In this document: piece by piece, positions 22,605 through 31,227 of the stretch
Position numbering within the stretch: the stretch's first letter is position 1
Layout: each line of letters opens with the position of its first letter
From: Bacteroidales bacterium
GTDB taxonomy: Bacteria > Bacteroidota > Bacteroidia > Bacteroidales > WCHB1-69
Assembly: GCA_017650305.1 (NCBI GenBank)
Contig: JAGCFD010000063.1
Coordinates: 1 to 50,961 of the forward strand
Direction: 5' to 3'
DNA: 50,961 nucleotides
Translations under genes and position numbers: made by a program
Notes under the pieces: model-generated
Told to the model about the DNA's origin: nothing
The model's input: the letters and a program-made list of their open reading frames with translations, nothing else
Databases searched by the model: none

Positions 22605-24605
22605 ATGAATACGGTGAACAGATTTTCGGTGGAGCTGGTCAAGAAGGATCCCTATTTGAAGCCCTTCACCCGCCAGTTGCAGAAGCGGCGCGAGCGTGCC
22701 ACATTGCGCGAGTTGTCGCTGACTGACGGCGCCTGCCCGCTTTCAGACATCGCCAATGGCCATCTCTACTATGGTCTTCACAAGACCGATAAGGGATGGG
22801 TCTTTCGCGAAAAGGCCCCCAATGCGAAGGCCATCTATCTATACGGTGACTTCTCCCGTTGGGAGATACAGCCTTCCTTCTCGCTCACCCCGCTGGGCAA
22901 TGGGGACTGGGAGATCCAGCTGCCTGATTTCGCGCTGAAACACGGTATGCTCTATAAACTATGGATGGTCTGGTCCTCCGGTGCCGATGAGCGCCTGCCT
23001 TCCTACGCCACCCGAGTGGTGCAGGACGAGCAGACCAAGGTGTTCTGTGCCCAGGTGTGGGATCCGGAACCCTATCAATGGAAGCATCCGAACCCGGCCA
23101 AGCCTGCCCATCCGCTTATCTATGAGGCCCATGTGGGCATGTCTTCTTCGGAAGCCAAGATATCTTCCTACTGGGAGTTCAAGGAGACGGTCATCCCCCG
23201 CATCCAAGCATTAGGCTATAATACGATACAGCTGATGGCTATCCAGGAGCATCCCTATTACGGCTCCTTCGGCTATCAGGTCTCCAACTTCTTTGCCCCC
23301 TCCTCGCGCTTCGGCACTCCCGAAGAGCTGAAGGAGCTGATTGACACGGCCCACGCCGCTGGCATCTCCGTCATCCTGGATGTGATTCACTCCCATTCTG
23401 TCCGCAACGAAAAGGAGGGTCTTTCCCTCTTCGACGGCAGCGATCATCTCTACTTCCATAGCGGTGAAAAGGGACAACACCCCGTCTGGGACTCCCGCTG
23501 CTTTGATTACGGCAAGACGGAGACCATCCAGTTCCTGCTCTCCAACCTCAAATACTGGCTCGAAGAGTTCCATTTCGACGGGTTCCGCTTCGATGGCGTG
23601 ACGAGCATGTGCTACTGGGATCACGGTCTCGGGGTGGATTTTGTAGACTATGACCAATATTTCGATGATAATGTGGATGAAGATGCCCTCGTCTATCTGA
23701 CGTTGGCCAACAACCTGGTCCGCTCGGTGCGCAAGGATGCCATGACGATTGCAGAAGATGTGAGCGGCATGCCTGGCATGGCTTTCCCCACCCGGCAAGG
23801 AGGCATAGGCTTTGATTATCGCATGTCGATGGGCATTGCCGACTACTGGGTCAAGACGGTCAAGAAGCTGCCCGACGAGGCGTGGGGTGTGGGTGACATC
23901 TATTTCCACCTTACCGACAAGCGCAACGAAGAGGAGACCATCAGCTATGTGGAGTGCCACGATCAGGCGATGGTGGGCGACAAGACCTTGATTTTCAGAT
24001 TGATTGACAAGGAAATGTACGACAAGATGTCGGTGTTGGAACATAGCCTGTTGGTGGATAGAGGCGTGGCGTTGCATAAGATGATCCGACTGATCACGCT
24101 CACCTTGGCGTCCGGAGGCTATCTCAACTTCATGGGCAATGAGTTCGGTCATCCCGAGTGGATAGACTTTCCCCGTGAGGGCAATGGCTGGTCGTACCAG
24201 TATGCCCGCCGTCAGTGGAACTTGGCCGATGACAACCTGCTGAAGTATTCCGGCCTGAACCGTTTCGACCGCGACATGGTGCATCTGGTGAACCGGTACC
24301 ATCTGTTGGATGCGCTGCCGCAGAAGACCTTTGAAAACGGTCAGGATCAGGTGCTCGTCTATGAGCGTCATGGATTGTTGTTCGTCTTCAACTTCAATCC
24401 AACCCAATCGTTTGCCGATTATGAGATCCCCTGTCGCGAAAATGAGTATCGGTTGCTGCTCAGTAGCGATGACAAGCAATATCATGGTTTTGGCAACGTG
24501 GAGGAGGGGACTGCCTATCCGTCGCGCAAACGCGGAGGTCAGCGCAGCCTGAAACTGTATATCCCATCCAGAACGGCATTGGTGCTGGGATCTGCCAACC
24601 GGTAA
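22605..24605 (+). CDS. glgB: 1,4-alpha-glucan branching enzyme (GH13, eukaryote-like type)
   Basis: The enzyme makes alpha-1,6 branches in glycogen. The 666-residue protein has a CBM48 domain (about 55-150: FREKAPNAKAIYLYGDFSRW) and a GH13 barrel. The nucleophile is D330 (DGFRFDGVTSM), the acid/base E384 (TIAEDVSG) and the transition-state Asp D453 (ECHDQ). A C-terminal all-beta domain closes it. The length and the YYGSFGYQVSNFFAPSSRFGTP block resemble the eukaryote-like branching enzymes found in Bacteroidota. It follows the degenerate DUF3857 gene directly and ends 6 bases from the convergent ccsBA stop. Confidence 0.95.
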   Translation: MNTVNRFSVELVKKDPYLKPFTRQLQKRRERATLRELSLTDGACPLSDIANGHLYYGLHKTDKGWVFREKAPNAKAIYLYGDFSRWEIQPSFSLTPLGNGDWEIQLPDFALKHGMLYKLWMVWSSGADERLPSYATRVVQDEQTKVFCAQVWDPEPYQWKHPNPAKPAHPLIYEAHVGMSSSEAKISSYWEFKETVIPRIQALGYNTIQLMAIQEHPYYGSFGYQVSNFFAPSSRFGTPEELKELIDTAHAAGISVILDVIHSHSVRNEKEGLSLFDGSDHLYFHSGEKGQHPVWDSRCFDYGKTETIQFLLSNLKYWLEEFHFDGFRFDGVTSMCYWDHGLGVDFVDYDQYFDDNVDEDALVYLTLANNLVRSVRKDAMTIAEDVSGMPGMAFPTRQGGIGFDYRMSMGIADYWVKTVKKLPDEAWGVGDIYFHLTDKRNEEETISYVECHDQAMVGDKTLIFRLIDKEMYDKMSVLEHSLLVDRGVALHKMIRLITLTLASGGYLNFMGNEFGHPEWIDFPREGNGWSYQYARRQWNLADDNLLKYSGLNRFDRDMVHLVNRYHLLDALPQKTFENGQDQVLVYERHGLLFVFNFNPTQSFADYEIPCRENEYRLLLSSDDKQYHGFGNVEEGTAYPSRKRGGQRSLKLYIPSRTALVLGSANR

Positions 24606-24611
24606 CTTTTT

Positions 24612-26840
24612 CTACATATAGCTGTGCATGCCGCCTAAGAGCATGTTGACTCCGAAGTAGGTGATGATCACGCTCAGGAAGGCCAGGATGCTGTAGATGT
24701 GGAAGAACATCGGCTTTTGGAAGGATTTCCAGATGGAGTTGTGCAAGGGAGCGGCATAGATCAGGAGGGTGATGAGTGCCCACACCTCCTTGGGATCCCA
24801 CGACCAGTAGTTGCCCCATGAGATGTTGGCCCAGACGGCGCCGATGAAGATGCCGGCCGCCAGCAGTGCCACGGCGGGGTAGAGCATGATCATGCTGATA
24901 TGTTTCAAGCGTTCCAGATAGTCTGGATTGTCGGGTTGTGACAGGCGCACAATCACGGCACTGATGCCGTTCAGCATGATGAAAAACAGCAGGGCATAGG
25001 CGATCATGATCACGGTGACATGCAGGCTCAAGAGTGGGGAGGTGAGCACGGGCATCAGGTGGGTGACGGGAGGATTGGAGCCGCCCATCATCTGCACTAA
25101 CAGCACGAAGCCGGTGATCAGCAGGCCCGCGGGCAAGGCCATCTCGTATTTTCGCATCAGGATGAGGGCAAGGATGCTGACGCTCAGGGCCAGCAGGTTC
25201 ATAGAGTCGAAGCTGCCGGCCATGGGCACGTGGCCACCGGCGATCCAGCGTAGGATAAAGACCAAGGCCAGGTAGATGCATAGCAAGGCCATCCAGATGC
25301 CGGCAGCCCAACGGACAGGCTTGTAGAGCTTCCGTCCCTTGCCGATGCAGATCAGGGCGGCGGCAAAACAGATCAGGCCCAAGGTGATGTTGACCATCGC
25401 CAACCAACGACCGGTGGTCAGGCGGTTGTAGAGCCGCTCCGCCCGGTATGATGTTTGGGACTGTACCTTGCCTAACGAATATTTCCGTTGGTAGAGAAGG
25501 GTCTTCCCCAACACCTCGTCCAACGACTTGTAGTCGCCAGTCACCGCATACTCCTGGCAGAGGCTCAGTTGCTTGCGGATGAACAAATACTCGTCGTCGG
25601 GAATCTCTATGGGGAGTTGGTCGTTTTGTGAATACCAGGTGATTTCTTGGAGGCTGTCGGCATGGGGGAACATCTTCAACAGTTGTCCGTTGTGCAGCAT
25701 GGAGATGAGCTGGTATTTCTCATCGGCCGCCCGGTAGTTCTTTCGTCTGGGGTCGCCCATGGGCAGGCCTTGGGGGATCTTTTCGAGTTTGTATTCGCCG
25801 TATTGGTCGCTGAAGTCCAGCAGCCGGGCGTATTTGCCCTCGATGCCGAGGCTTTTCCGTACTTCATCCCCTTTGATCTTGAACATAGGTTCCTCTTGCC
25901 ATTGGGTAGGGTAGAAGAGCCAACCGCTGAGCACTTGCTCTGGGGTGTAGCCGCGAAAATGGGCGCTGCCGTACAGTTTGGTGGTGAAGTCCTTGGCCAG
26001 GGTCTGGAGCGGGCATACGCGCCCTTTGTACATGACGTACAGCTGTCCCATCTTGTCGGCGCTGGCCTTTGGCAGAACGTCGGGTTTGCCGTTGGCTGCT
26101 GCTGCCGGGAGCATCGCGGCTATCATCAGGAAAGACAACAGGATTGCCGTTTTCCCGGCGGTCTTCCGTAGCAGTTGCCGGAAGGGACTGTTGCGCTCGA
26201 TGAAGAGTCCAGCCATCGCGAGAAACAGAAGGATGTAGCCTGCATAGGTGACGCCGACACCCCAGGGGTCGTGCGCCACGGCCAGCACCGAGTTGCCCTC
26301 ATCGTCGTAGTCACTCTGGTAGAAGCGGTAGTGACGATGTTTCAGGATGTGGTTCATGGAGATTTTGGCCTCCTCCACCTCGCCCTTGTCGGTGATCTGG
26401 AGATAGCTTACGAAGTCCATTGGCGTGTGGGTGCCCGGGTAGGTCTCCACATCGAAATGGTCCAGTGTCAGCTGGAAGGGCAGTGTCGCCTCGCGGGTGG
26501 CGCCATGCTTCTCAATCGTGAAACGGTTGGTGCTTTTCCCGGGTTGCAGCGTCATCTCGCCGTGCTGTCCGGTGGTCATCGTCAGCAGGGCGCCGAGCAG
26601 GATCAGCAAGACAGAAGTGTGGAGGGCGCAGATGACCGGCCGTTGCCAGCTTTTGCGTGTGATCATCGCGACCAGCATACCGATGGCCAGCAATGCCCAC
26701 AGTGCCACGAACCACCAGCTGCTATAGATGTGGCTCAGCGCGTATTCGTTACCGTGGAATCTTTCAACAAAGGTGCCTGCTGCCATGACGACAACCAAGG
26801 CAATCATCAGGATTGAGAGGATATGGCGAAGGATTTTCAT
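24612..26840 (-). CDS. Fused cytochrome c biogenesis protein CcsBA (ResB-CcsA)
   Basis: System II cytochrome c synthase: it exports haem and attaches it to CxxCH motifs outside the cytoplasmic membrane. The 742-residue polytopic protein has a ResB/CcsB N-terminal half (four membrane helices and a periplasmic domain, to about residue 440) and a CcsA C-terminal half with the haem-binding WWD motif (WGNYWSWDPKEVW, about 675-687). The ATG at 26840 (MKILRHIL) is preferred over the TTG just before it. A -7 element lies at 26874-26881. The gene directly follows a di-heme cytochrome lipoprotein, a likely client. Confidence 0.93.
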   Translation of the reverse strand: MKILRHILSILMIALVVVMAAGTFVERFHGNEYALSHIYSSWWFVALWALLAIGMLVAMITRKSWQRPVICALHTSVLLILLGALLTMTTGQHGEMTLQPGKSTNRFTIEKHGATREATLPFQLTLDHFDVETYPGTHTPMDFVSYLQITDKGEVEEAKISMNHILKHRHYRFYQSDYDDEGNSVLAVAHDPWGVGVTYAGYILLFLAMAGLFIERNSPFRQLLRKTAGKTAILLSFLMIAAMLPAAAANGKPDVLPKASADKMGQLYVMYKGRVCPLQTLAKDFTTKLYGSAHFRGYTPEQVLSGWLFYPTQWQEEPMFKIKGDEVRKSLGIEGKYARLLDFSDQYGEYKLEKIPQGLPMGDPRRKNYRAADEKYQLISMLHNGQLLKMFPHADSLQEITWYSQNDQLPIEIPDDEYLFIRKQLSLCQEYAVTGDYKSLDEVLGKTLLYQRKYSLGKVQSQTSYRAERLYNRLTTGRWLAMVNITLGLICFAAALICIGKGRKLYKPVRWAAGIWMALLCIYLALVFILRWIAGGHVPMAGSFDSMNLLALSVSILALILMRKYEMALPAGLLITGFVLLVQMMGGSNPPVTHLMPVLTSPLLSLHVTVIMIAYALLFFIMLNGISAVIVRLSQPDNPDYLERLKHISMIMLYPAVALLAAGIFIGAVWANISWGNYWSWDPKEVWALITLLIYAAPLHNSIWKSFQKPMFFHIYSILAFLSVIITYFGVNMLLGGMHSYM

Positions 26841-26844
26841 CAAA

Positions 26845-26865
26845 TTAAGGATTAAAAATTAAAAA
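26845..26865. repeat. Three heptamer units in the ccsBA leader
   Basis: TTAAGGA, TTAAAAA and TTAAAAA lie between the -7 element and the ccsBA start codon. They share the 7-base period of the arrays at 1426-1453 and 42954-43058. Confidence 0.5.
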
Positions 26866-26873
26866 AGAGGTTG

Positions 26874-26881
26874 CAAAAATA
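26874..26881 (-). promoter_or_regulatory. -7 promoter element of ccsBA
   Basis: TATTTTTG on the minus strand, 34 bases before the ATG at 26840. Confidence 0.5.
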
Positions 26882-26912
26882 GGAAAAATGTGGAGATGTG
26901 ATATGGTGAAAT

Positions 26913-26940
26913 GTAGAGACGTTCCATGGAACGTCTCTAC
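26913..26940. repeat. Perfect 28-base palindrome
   Basis: GTAGAGACGTTCCA is followed directly by its reverse complement. It sits between the stop codon of the di-heme lipoprotein gene (26957) and the ccsBA promoter. It has no T-tract. Palindromes with GTAGAGACG arms are, to my recollection, dispersed intergenic repeats in several bacteria, so this is more likely a mobile palindromic repeat than an operator for one gene, though it could end or protect the upstream transcript. Confidence 0.8.
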
Positions 26941-26956
26941 GGGATGGTAATGCCGA

Positions 26957-28525
26957 TCAGATGGCATCGATGAATTTCACGATGGCGTCACGATCGGATT
27001 TGCTGAGGTTGCGGAATTTCTCCACCGACTTGCGGGCGTCGCTTTGGGAGCTGCCGTGCCACATGATGGCCTCGATGACGGTCCGGGCGCGGCAGTCGTG
27101 CAGACGGTCGCTGGCCCCGGTGCAGATGGCGGACAGACCGCGGCCCCACAAGGGAGTGGTGCGGCACCAGCCGGTACGGATGTCGTTCTTCATGAAGAGA
27201 CGGTGTTGCACCATGTCGGAGTAGGGCCATATCTTCTGGTTGGGATAACGCGGCAGTCGCTGGTCACCCGTGGTGAAGAAGCCGTTGGGATCGGTGAAAC
27301 GGTCGGGGCCGGTGGTCCAGCTGGGGCGGTGACAAGAGGCGCAGCCTATCTCGCGGAACAGCTTGCGGCCTCGCTGGATGGTGGTGTCGCTCAGGTTGCG
27401 GGCGGCGGGCACGGCCAAGCCACGATGCCAAATCATCAGGTTTACATAGTCGTCATTGCTCATCTCCACTGGCAAGTTGGTGCTCATCAGGTAGTTGTAG
27501 ATGTCGGTCTCAGGGTTGCCCGTCTGGTTGAACTCGGGATAGTACTGGTAGAACTGGGCCTGCACGTCAGGATCCAGAGAGGCTATGCGGGCGTAGGTCT
27601 CCGTCATATAGTGCTTGCGGCGGTCGCTGCGCGTCACATTGGTGATGTTCCAGATGGCATTGGCGCCGGGACCGTCTTGCAGCGGCCCGCGAGAACAGGC
27701 GTAGGTGAAGCGTTTCGGATGACCGGTGTTGCCATACAGTCCCGTGGGAGCCCAATCGGTGCCAGCCCACATGGCCGGGTTGAGGTTCGCCCCCGCCATG
27801 TGCTCTCTCAGGTATTGCGCCTTCAAAGAGTCGTCAGGGATGGCATCCAACAGGCCGGTACCGTAAATGCCGATGGTGGACTCCAAACGGACGACCTCGC
27901 TACCGTACGGGATCTCTACGCCATTGACCTCCAGGGGCACGTAATAGGCTGATGCAGGGATATATACTTCAGGATAGATCAGACTGTAGGTCTCGCCGTC
28001 GGGGAAGGTGTTGCCCCACTCGTCGGTGTAGTTCAGCCAGCTGATCTGGATCTGAGACTCGTCGATGGGTGCCTTGAACGGTGGGGTGGCCTTGGTCTGC
28101 GGCATGCCCGTCAGGGAGGAGACATAGTTGCCATTCTGGTCAGTAACTACCAGCAGATAGCCGTTGCCCCAGTCGTTGGCTGCATAGCGGTCCATGCGTT
28201 TGCCATGTCCGTATCCGGGATGGCAGGCGATGCAGGAGCTGCGGATGTAGAGCGGTCCCAAGCCGTTGAAGGGCGGGGTGTTCTGGGTGAAGTTGCGCTC
28301 GAAGAGGTATTCACCATATTTGAAGGCGGCGATGTCGTTGACCGCTGGAGCGGGATCTTCGTAGGCGGAGGAGGAACTGTTGAAGGTGGTTCCCAACTTG
28401 CCTCCGGCGTAGGTCTCTTCTTCTAACCAGGAAAGAGCTTCTTCAGGTTCTGGCTTACAAGCACAAAAGAGTACTGTTGAGGCTGCCAGTGCCATCCATA
28501 GGGTTAAAGATGCTATTTTCTTCAT
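26957..28525 (-). CDS. Di-heme oxidoreductase lipoprotein (DUF1111/DHOR family)
   Basis: The 522-residue protein has a lipoprotein signal with Cys21/Cys23 (LFCACKP) and two c-type haem sites, C98-x2-C101-H102 (SSCIACHPG) and C395-x2-C398-H399 (GCASCHRPS). The C-terminal LHDCRARTVIEAIMWHG block is diagnostic of DUF1111, relatives of MauG and bacterial cytochrome c peroxidases. It probably faces the periplasm and catalyses electron transfer or peroxide-dependent oxidation. It follows the imelysin gene by 12 bases. Imelysin and DUF1111 proteins co-occur in iron-related operons, so a role in oxidising or reducing bound metal is a reasonable guess. Confidence 0.9.
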   Translation of the reverse strand: MKKIASLTLWMALAASTVLFCACKPEPEEALSWLEEETYAGGKLGTTFNSSSSAYEDPAPAVNDIAAFKYGEYLFERNFTQNTPPFNGLGPLYIRSSCIACHPGYGHGKRMDRYAANDWGNGYLLVVTDQNGNYVSSLTGMPQTKATPPFKAPIDESQIQISWLNYTDEWGNTFPDGETYSLIYPEVYIPASAYYVPLEVNGVEIPYGSEVVRLESTIGIYGTGLLDAIPDDSLKAQYLREHMAGANLNPAMWAGTDWAPTGLYGNTGHPKRFTYACSRGPLQDGPGANAIWNITNVTRSDRRKHYMTETYARIASLDPDVQAQFYQYYPEFNQTGNPETDIYNYLMSTNLPVEMSNDDYVNLMIWHRGLAVPAARNLSDTTIQRGRKLFREIGCASCHRPSWTTGPDRFTDPNGFFTTGDQRLPRYPNQKIWPYSDMVQHRLFMKNDIRTGWCRTTPLWGRGLSAICTGASDRLHDCRARTVIEAIMWHGSSQSDARKSVEKFRNLSKSDRDAIVKFIDAI

Positions 28526-28537
28526 GATGAACAGATA

Positions 28538-29689
28538 TTATTGGTTGTTTCTAATCGTGGTGTTGACTTCTGAAAGGATGTCGTCCAAGGCTTGGCATGC
28601 CTCGATGGCTGCAGCGTTGGCAGGGTCGGTGTAGTTGTTGACAAACGGCATCGGCATGGCTTGGATCTTGGCTTTGGCAAGGTTGATGGCATCCACCACG
28701 CGATTGTCCAGGTCGGAGTCGATGGCTTTCATATAGCCGTGCAGGGAGTTGCTCTCGTCTTGAGAACCCTCCACACCACCATGGTAGGCATACTCAATGC
28801 TGATGATGTTGTTGAGGAAGTCTTCAATGGAACGCTGGCTGTAGGGAGACTCGATATAGTGGATGTCTTCTCCGTTGTAGGGCTTGCCGATCTTGGAGGT
28901 GCCTACCTCGTCGGCGATGGTCTTGCAGCCGTCCACGATGGCCATGAGACCACTGGCTGTGCTGATGTAGGTGCTTCCGGGGGTGCCGGCCTTCATCAGG
29001 TTCTCTCCATAGCTATAGCTGCCGCCGTTGACGGTGCTGTTCAATTCCAGCTCCTCAACCTTTGCTCTGTGAGAGGCTGGTGCGTTGTCGCCTATCCAGC
29101 TGACCTCCAGTTGATAACAGCGGTTGCGCAGGTCGCCGGCCACTGCGATGGCGTAGATCATCTGCAGGTCGGTGATCTCGCTGGCGCTCTTGACGTTGCC
29201 GTCGCGGAAAAGGATGTACTCAATACCATGGAAACCGAGCAGGGAGTTGCCCAGCTTCTCGCCGGCGTACACATCCCCGTCTTCTGCATCCATAGCCTGG
29301 ATCTGGGCGGTATTGCTCATCATGGTGTTGAAGGCATCCACATCTAACGGCCAGGAGTCGATGTGCGGGTCGATGCCGAAATCAGAAGCAGCGCCGAAGA
29401 GGAAAGCCTCGCTCTTCTCCCACCACGCACGGGCAGTCAAGAAGGTGTTGCATGCTTTGTTCAGGTCGGTCTGTGAATGACTGGCTCTGAAAGCCCGAAG
29501 GTCGTTCACCAGCTGCTCTGTCTGGTTGGCCAAATTGTTGTAGGTAGGCGCGATGGTGTGGTCCACATACTGTTTCAAGATGGCAGCCTGCTTCTCATCT
29601 GTGAGATAGCTGCCCCCATGATTGCAGGAGGTCATGATCCCTGCAAAAGCCATAATGGCTACGATGGTTAGTTGGAAATAGTTTTTCAT
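28538..29689 (-). CDS. Imelysin-family (M75-like) lipoprotein
   Basis: The 383-residue protein has a lipobox with Cys22 (GIMTSCNHG) and the imelysin GxHxxE motif (G152-F-H154-G-I-E157 in LLGFHGIEYIL). Although first described as peptidases, most imelysin-like proteins, including EfeO and IrpA types, act in iron uptake, and the GxHxxE motif is their proposed metal site. It is tethered to a membrane facing the periplasm. Its neighbours are an outer-membrane barrel upstream (18-base gap) and a di-heme oxidoreductase downstream (12-base gap), forming one operon. Confidence 0.92.
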   Translation of the reverse strand: MKNYFQLTIVAIMAFAGIMTSCNHGGSYLTDEKQAAILKQYVDHTIAPTYNNLANQTEQLVNDLRAFRASHSQTDLNKACNTFLTARAWWEKSEAFLFGAASDFGIDPHIDSWPLDVDAFNTMMSNTAQIQAMDAEDGDVYAGEKLGNSLLGFHGIEYILFRDGNVKSASEITDLQMIYAIAVAGDLRNRCYQLEVSWIGDNAPASHRAKVEELELNSTVNGGSYSYGENLMKAGTPGSTYISTASGLMAIVDGCKTIADEVGTSKIGKPYNGEDIHYIESPYSQRSIEDFLNNIISIEYAYHGGVEGSQDESNSLHGYMKAIDSDLDNRVVDAINLAKAKIQAMPMPFVNNYTDPANAAAIEACQALDDILSEVNTTIRNNQ

Positions 29690-29707
29690 AGAAATGTTAT
29701 GTTAAGA

Positions 29708-31054
29708 TTATTTTTTTGTGTCGTGTTTGAAATATGCGGCCCAGGTGATGCCCAAGGCGACCCAAGGCTCGTTGTTGTACTGCGCTTTCAGCAGACGGAT
29801 GCCCGCTTCAGCCTTGATGGTGATCTCGGGGATGGGTCGGAAGTTGACGCCCCCGCTGATGCAGTGCCGGTCGGTCCATTGATAGTCCGTGAGCATAGGG
29901 GCGGGGATGTAGGAGTCGTAATACTCATAGCGGGCGAAAAGGTAGAGCTGGCGGTTGGCGATGTGGCTTCTCTCTTTGATGGGACTCAAGATGTCGTAGC
30001 CGATCTCGCCGCCGGCTGACCATGCCGATGCGCCAATCAGCGTGCAGGGGTATTCGTAGTTGCGGCTGCCCAAGGAGGTGACATTGTAGGAGGATATGAG
30101 GGCGGCATCTGCCAGGTAGCCGTAGAGACCGCTTCCCCGCACAATGAGTCCTCCGTTCATATAGCTGAAGTCCAGTCCGCCGATGACCACCGTGCCCTTG
30201 ATCTCATCGTAGCGTGAGGAGTGCTCGTTGGTGACCACATCGTTGCGGAAACTGTTGCCCACATAGCCGCTGATGCCGATGTGCAGGCCCCGGATGCTGT
30301 AGTTGTCCACACGTGCCGCCAAGGCCAGCTTGTTGGCTACCTTGAACTCGTATGGTGAGGCGGAACCGTTATGCACCCATCCCGACACGTCAAACATGCT
30401 GGAGTTGAGGGCAGGAATCACCAGGAGGTCGTAACGCCAACCTTTGACGCGCCCCCATAACTCGATGCCCGTCTCGTGCCATGTGCAAGGGATGATGGTG
30501 TTCTCCCCCTCGGGCCGATAGACCCCGAAATATTCGTTGGGAAGGTGTGCGTTGTTGGTGCCACCCACCGGCACGACGATATGGCCAACCCGTATGTTGA
30601 TTTTGGAATTTAAAAAAGATTTCTGCAGCCAGAACTGCTCCAAGGCCACCTCGCCACCGCGCTCGATCTCCTTCTCGTGCTCGCCAGTCTCCTCCGTCTC
30701 AATCTCTACTGCCGACTCGGTGCCGCCATGCTCAAACTCCACCTCTGTGTTGAAGGTCCAGCCACGGCCGAAGTCGTAACCGAACATGAAGACCGCATGC
30801 GGCAAGTCCACCCGCCCATGTCCTTTCGAATCGGTGTAGTTGTCGGCATGGGAGTATCGGTTCATGTTGTCGCTGTAGAAGTTGTACTTGTACACGCCTT
30901 CTCCGTAGCCGCCAATGGTGAAACGGCTCCGACTTCTGGTGGAGTCTTTTGCTGTTGCGGTGGTGTCTTGGGTGCTGAGAGATGTCTGTGCTGTAATCTC
31001 TTGTGTGATAGTGAATAATGATAGAATTATGAGCGTGGATAGAAGTCCTTTCAT
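29708..31054 (-). CDS. Outer-membrane beta-barrel (porin-like) of the imelysin operon
   Basis: The 448-residue protein has a signal peptide (ending ITAQ) and strands that alternate hydrophobic and polar residues through to a C-terminal aromatic strand (GITWAAYF). An internal Glu/His-rich loop (EIETEETGEHEKEIERGGE, about 120-140) could bind cations. No plug domain or TonB box is seen, so it resembles a passive porin rather than a TonB receptor. As first gene of the imelysin/di-heme operon it is probably the outer-membrane entry route or partner. The substrate is unknown. Confidence 0.85.
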   Translation of the reverse strand: MKGLLSTLIILSLFTITQEITAQTSLSTQDTTATAKDSTRSRSRFTIGGYGEGVYKYNFYSDNMNRYSHADNYTDSKGHGRVDLPHAVFMFGYDFGRGWTFNTEVEFEHGGTESAVEIETEETGEHEKEIERGGEVALEQFWLQKSFLNSKINIRVGHIVVPVGGTNNAHLPNEYFGVYRPEGENTIIPCTWHETGIELWGRVKGWRYDLLVIPALNSSMFDVSGWVHNGSASPYEFKVANKLALAARVDNYSIRGLHIGISGYVGNSFRNDVVTNEHSSRYDEIKGTVVIGGLDFSYMNGGLIVRGSGLYGYLADAALISSYNVTSLGSRNYEYPCTLIGASAWSAGGEIGYDILSPIKERSHIANRQLYLFARYEYYDSYIPAPMLTDYQWTDRHCISGGVNFRPIPEITIKAEAGIRLLKAQYNNEPWVALGITWAAYFKHDTKK

Positions 31055-31063
31055 AGAATGAAT

Positions 31064-31081
31064 GTTTTGTTCGCAAAACTA
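31064..31081 (-). promoter_or_regulatory. Promoter and overlapping inverted repeat of the imelysin operon
   Basis: The -7 element TAGTTTTG (minus strand, 31081 to 31074) overlaps a 16-base inverted repeat GTTTTG-TTCG-CAAAAC (31064-31079). The repeat would cover the transcription start, so it could be an operator, perhaps metal-responsive; it could also form a leader hairpin. Confidence 0.45.
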
Positions 31082-31195
31082 ACACCCATCGGATGAAATG
31101 AGAATACCATAAAATAGTGAATTGAGCAGAGATTAATAATAAAAAATGATGATGTTTTTTGAGGGGCAATTTTTCCGTTGTTTCTTTTTTTACTG

Positions 31196-31203
31196 TATCT
31201 TTG
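31196..31203 (+). promoter_or_regulatory. -7 promoter element of the helicase gene
   Basis: TATCTTTG on the plus strand, 25 bases before the ATG at 31228. It supports that start over the frame opening at 31159. Confidence 0.55.
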
Positions 31204-31227
31204 CAACCTGAAAATTTAATATTAAAA

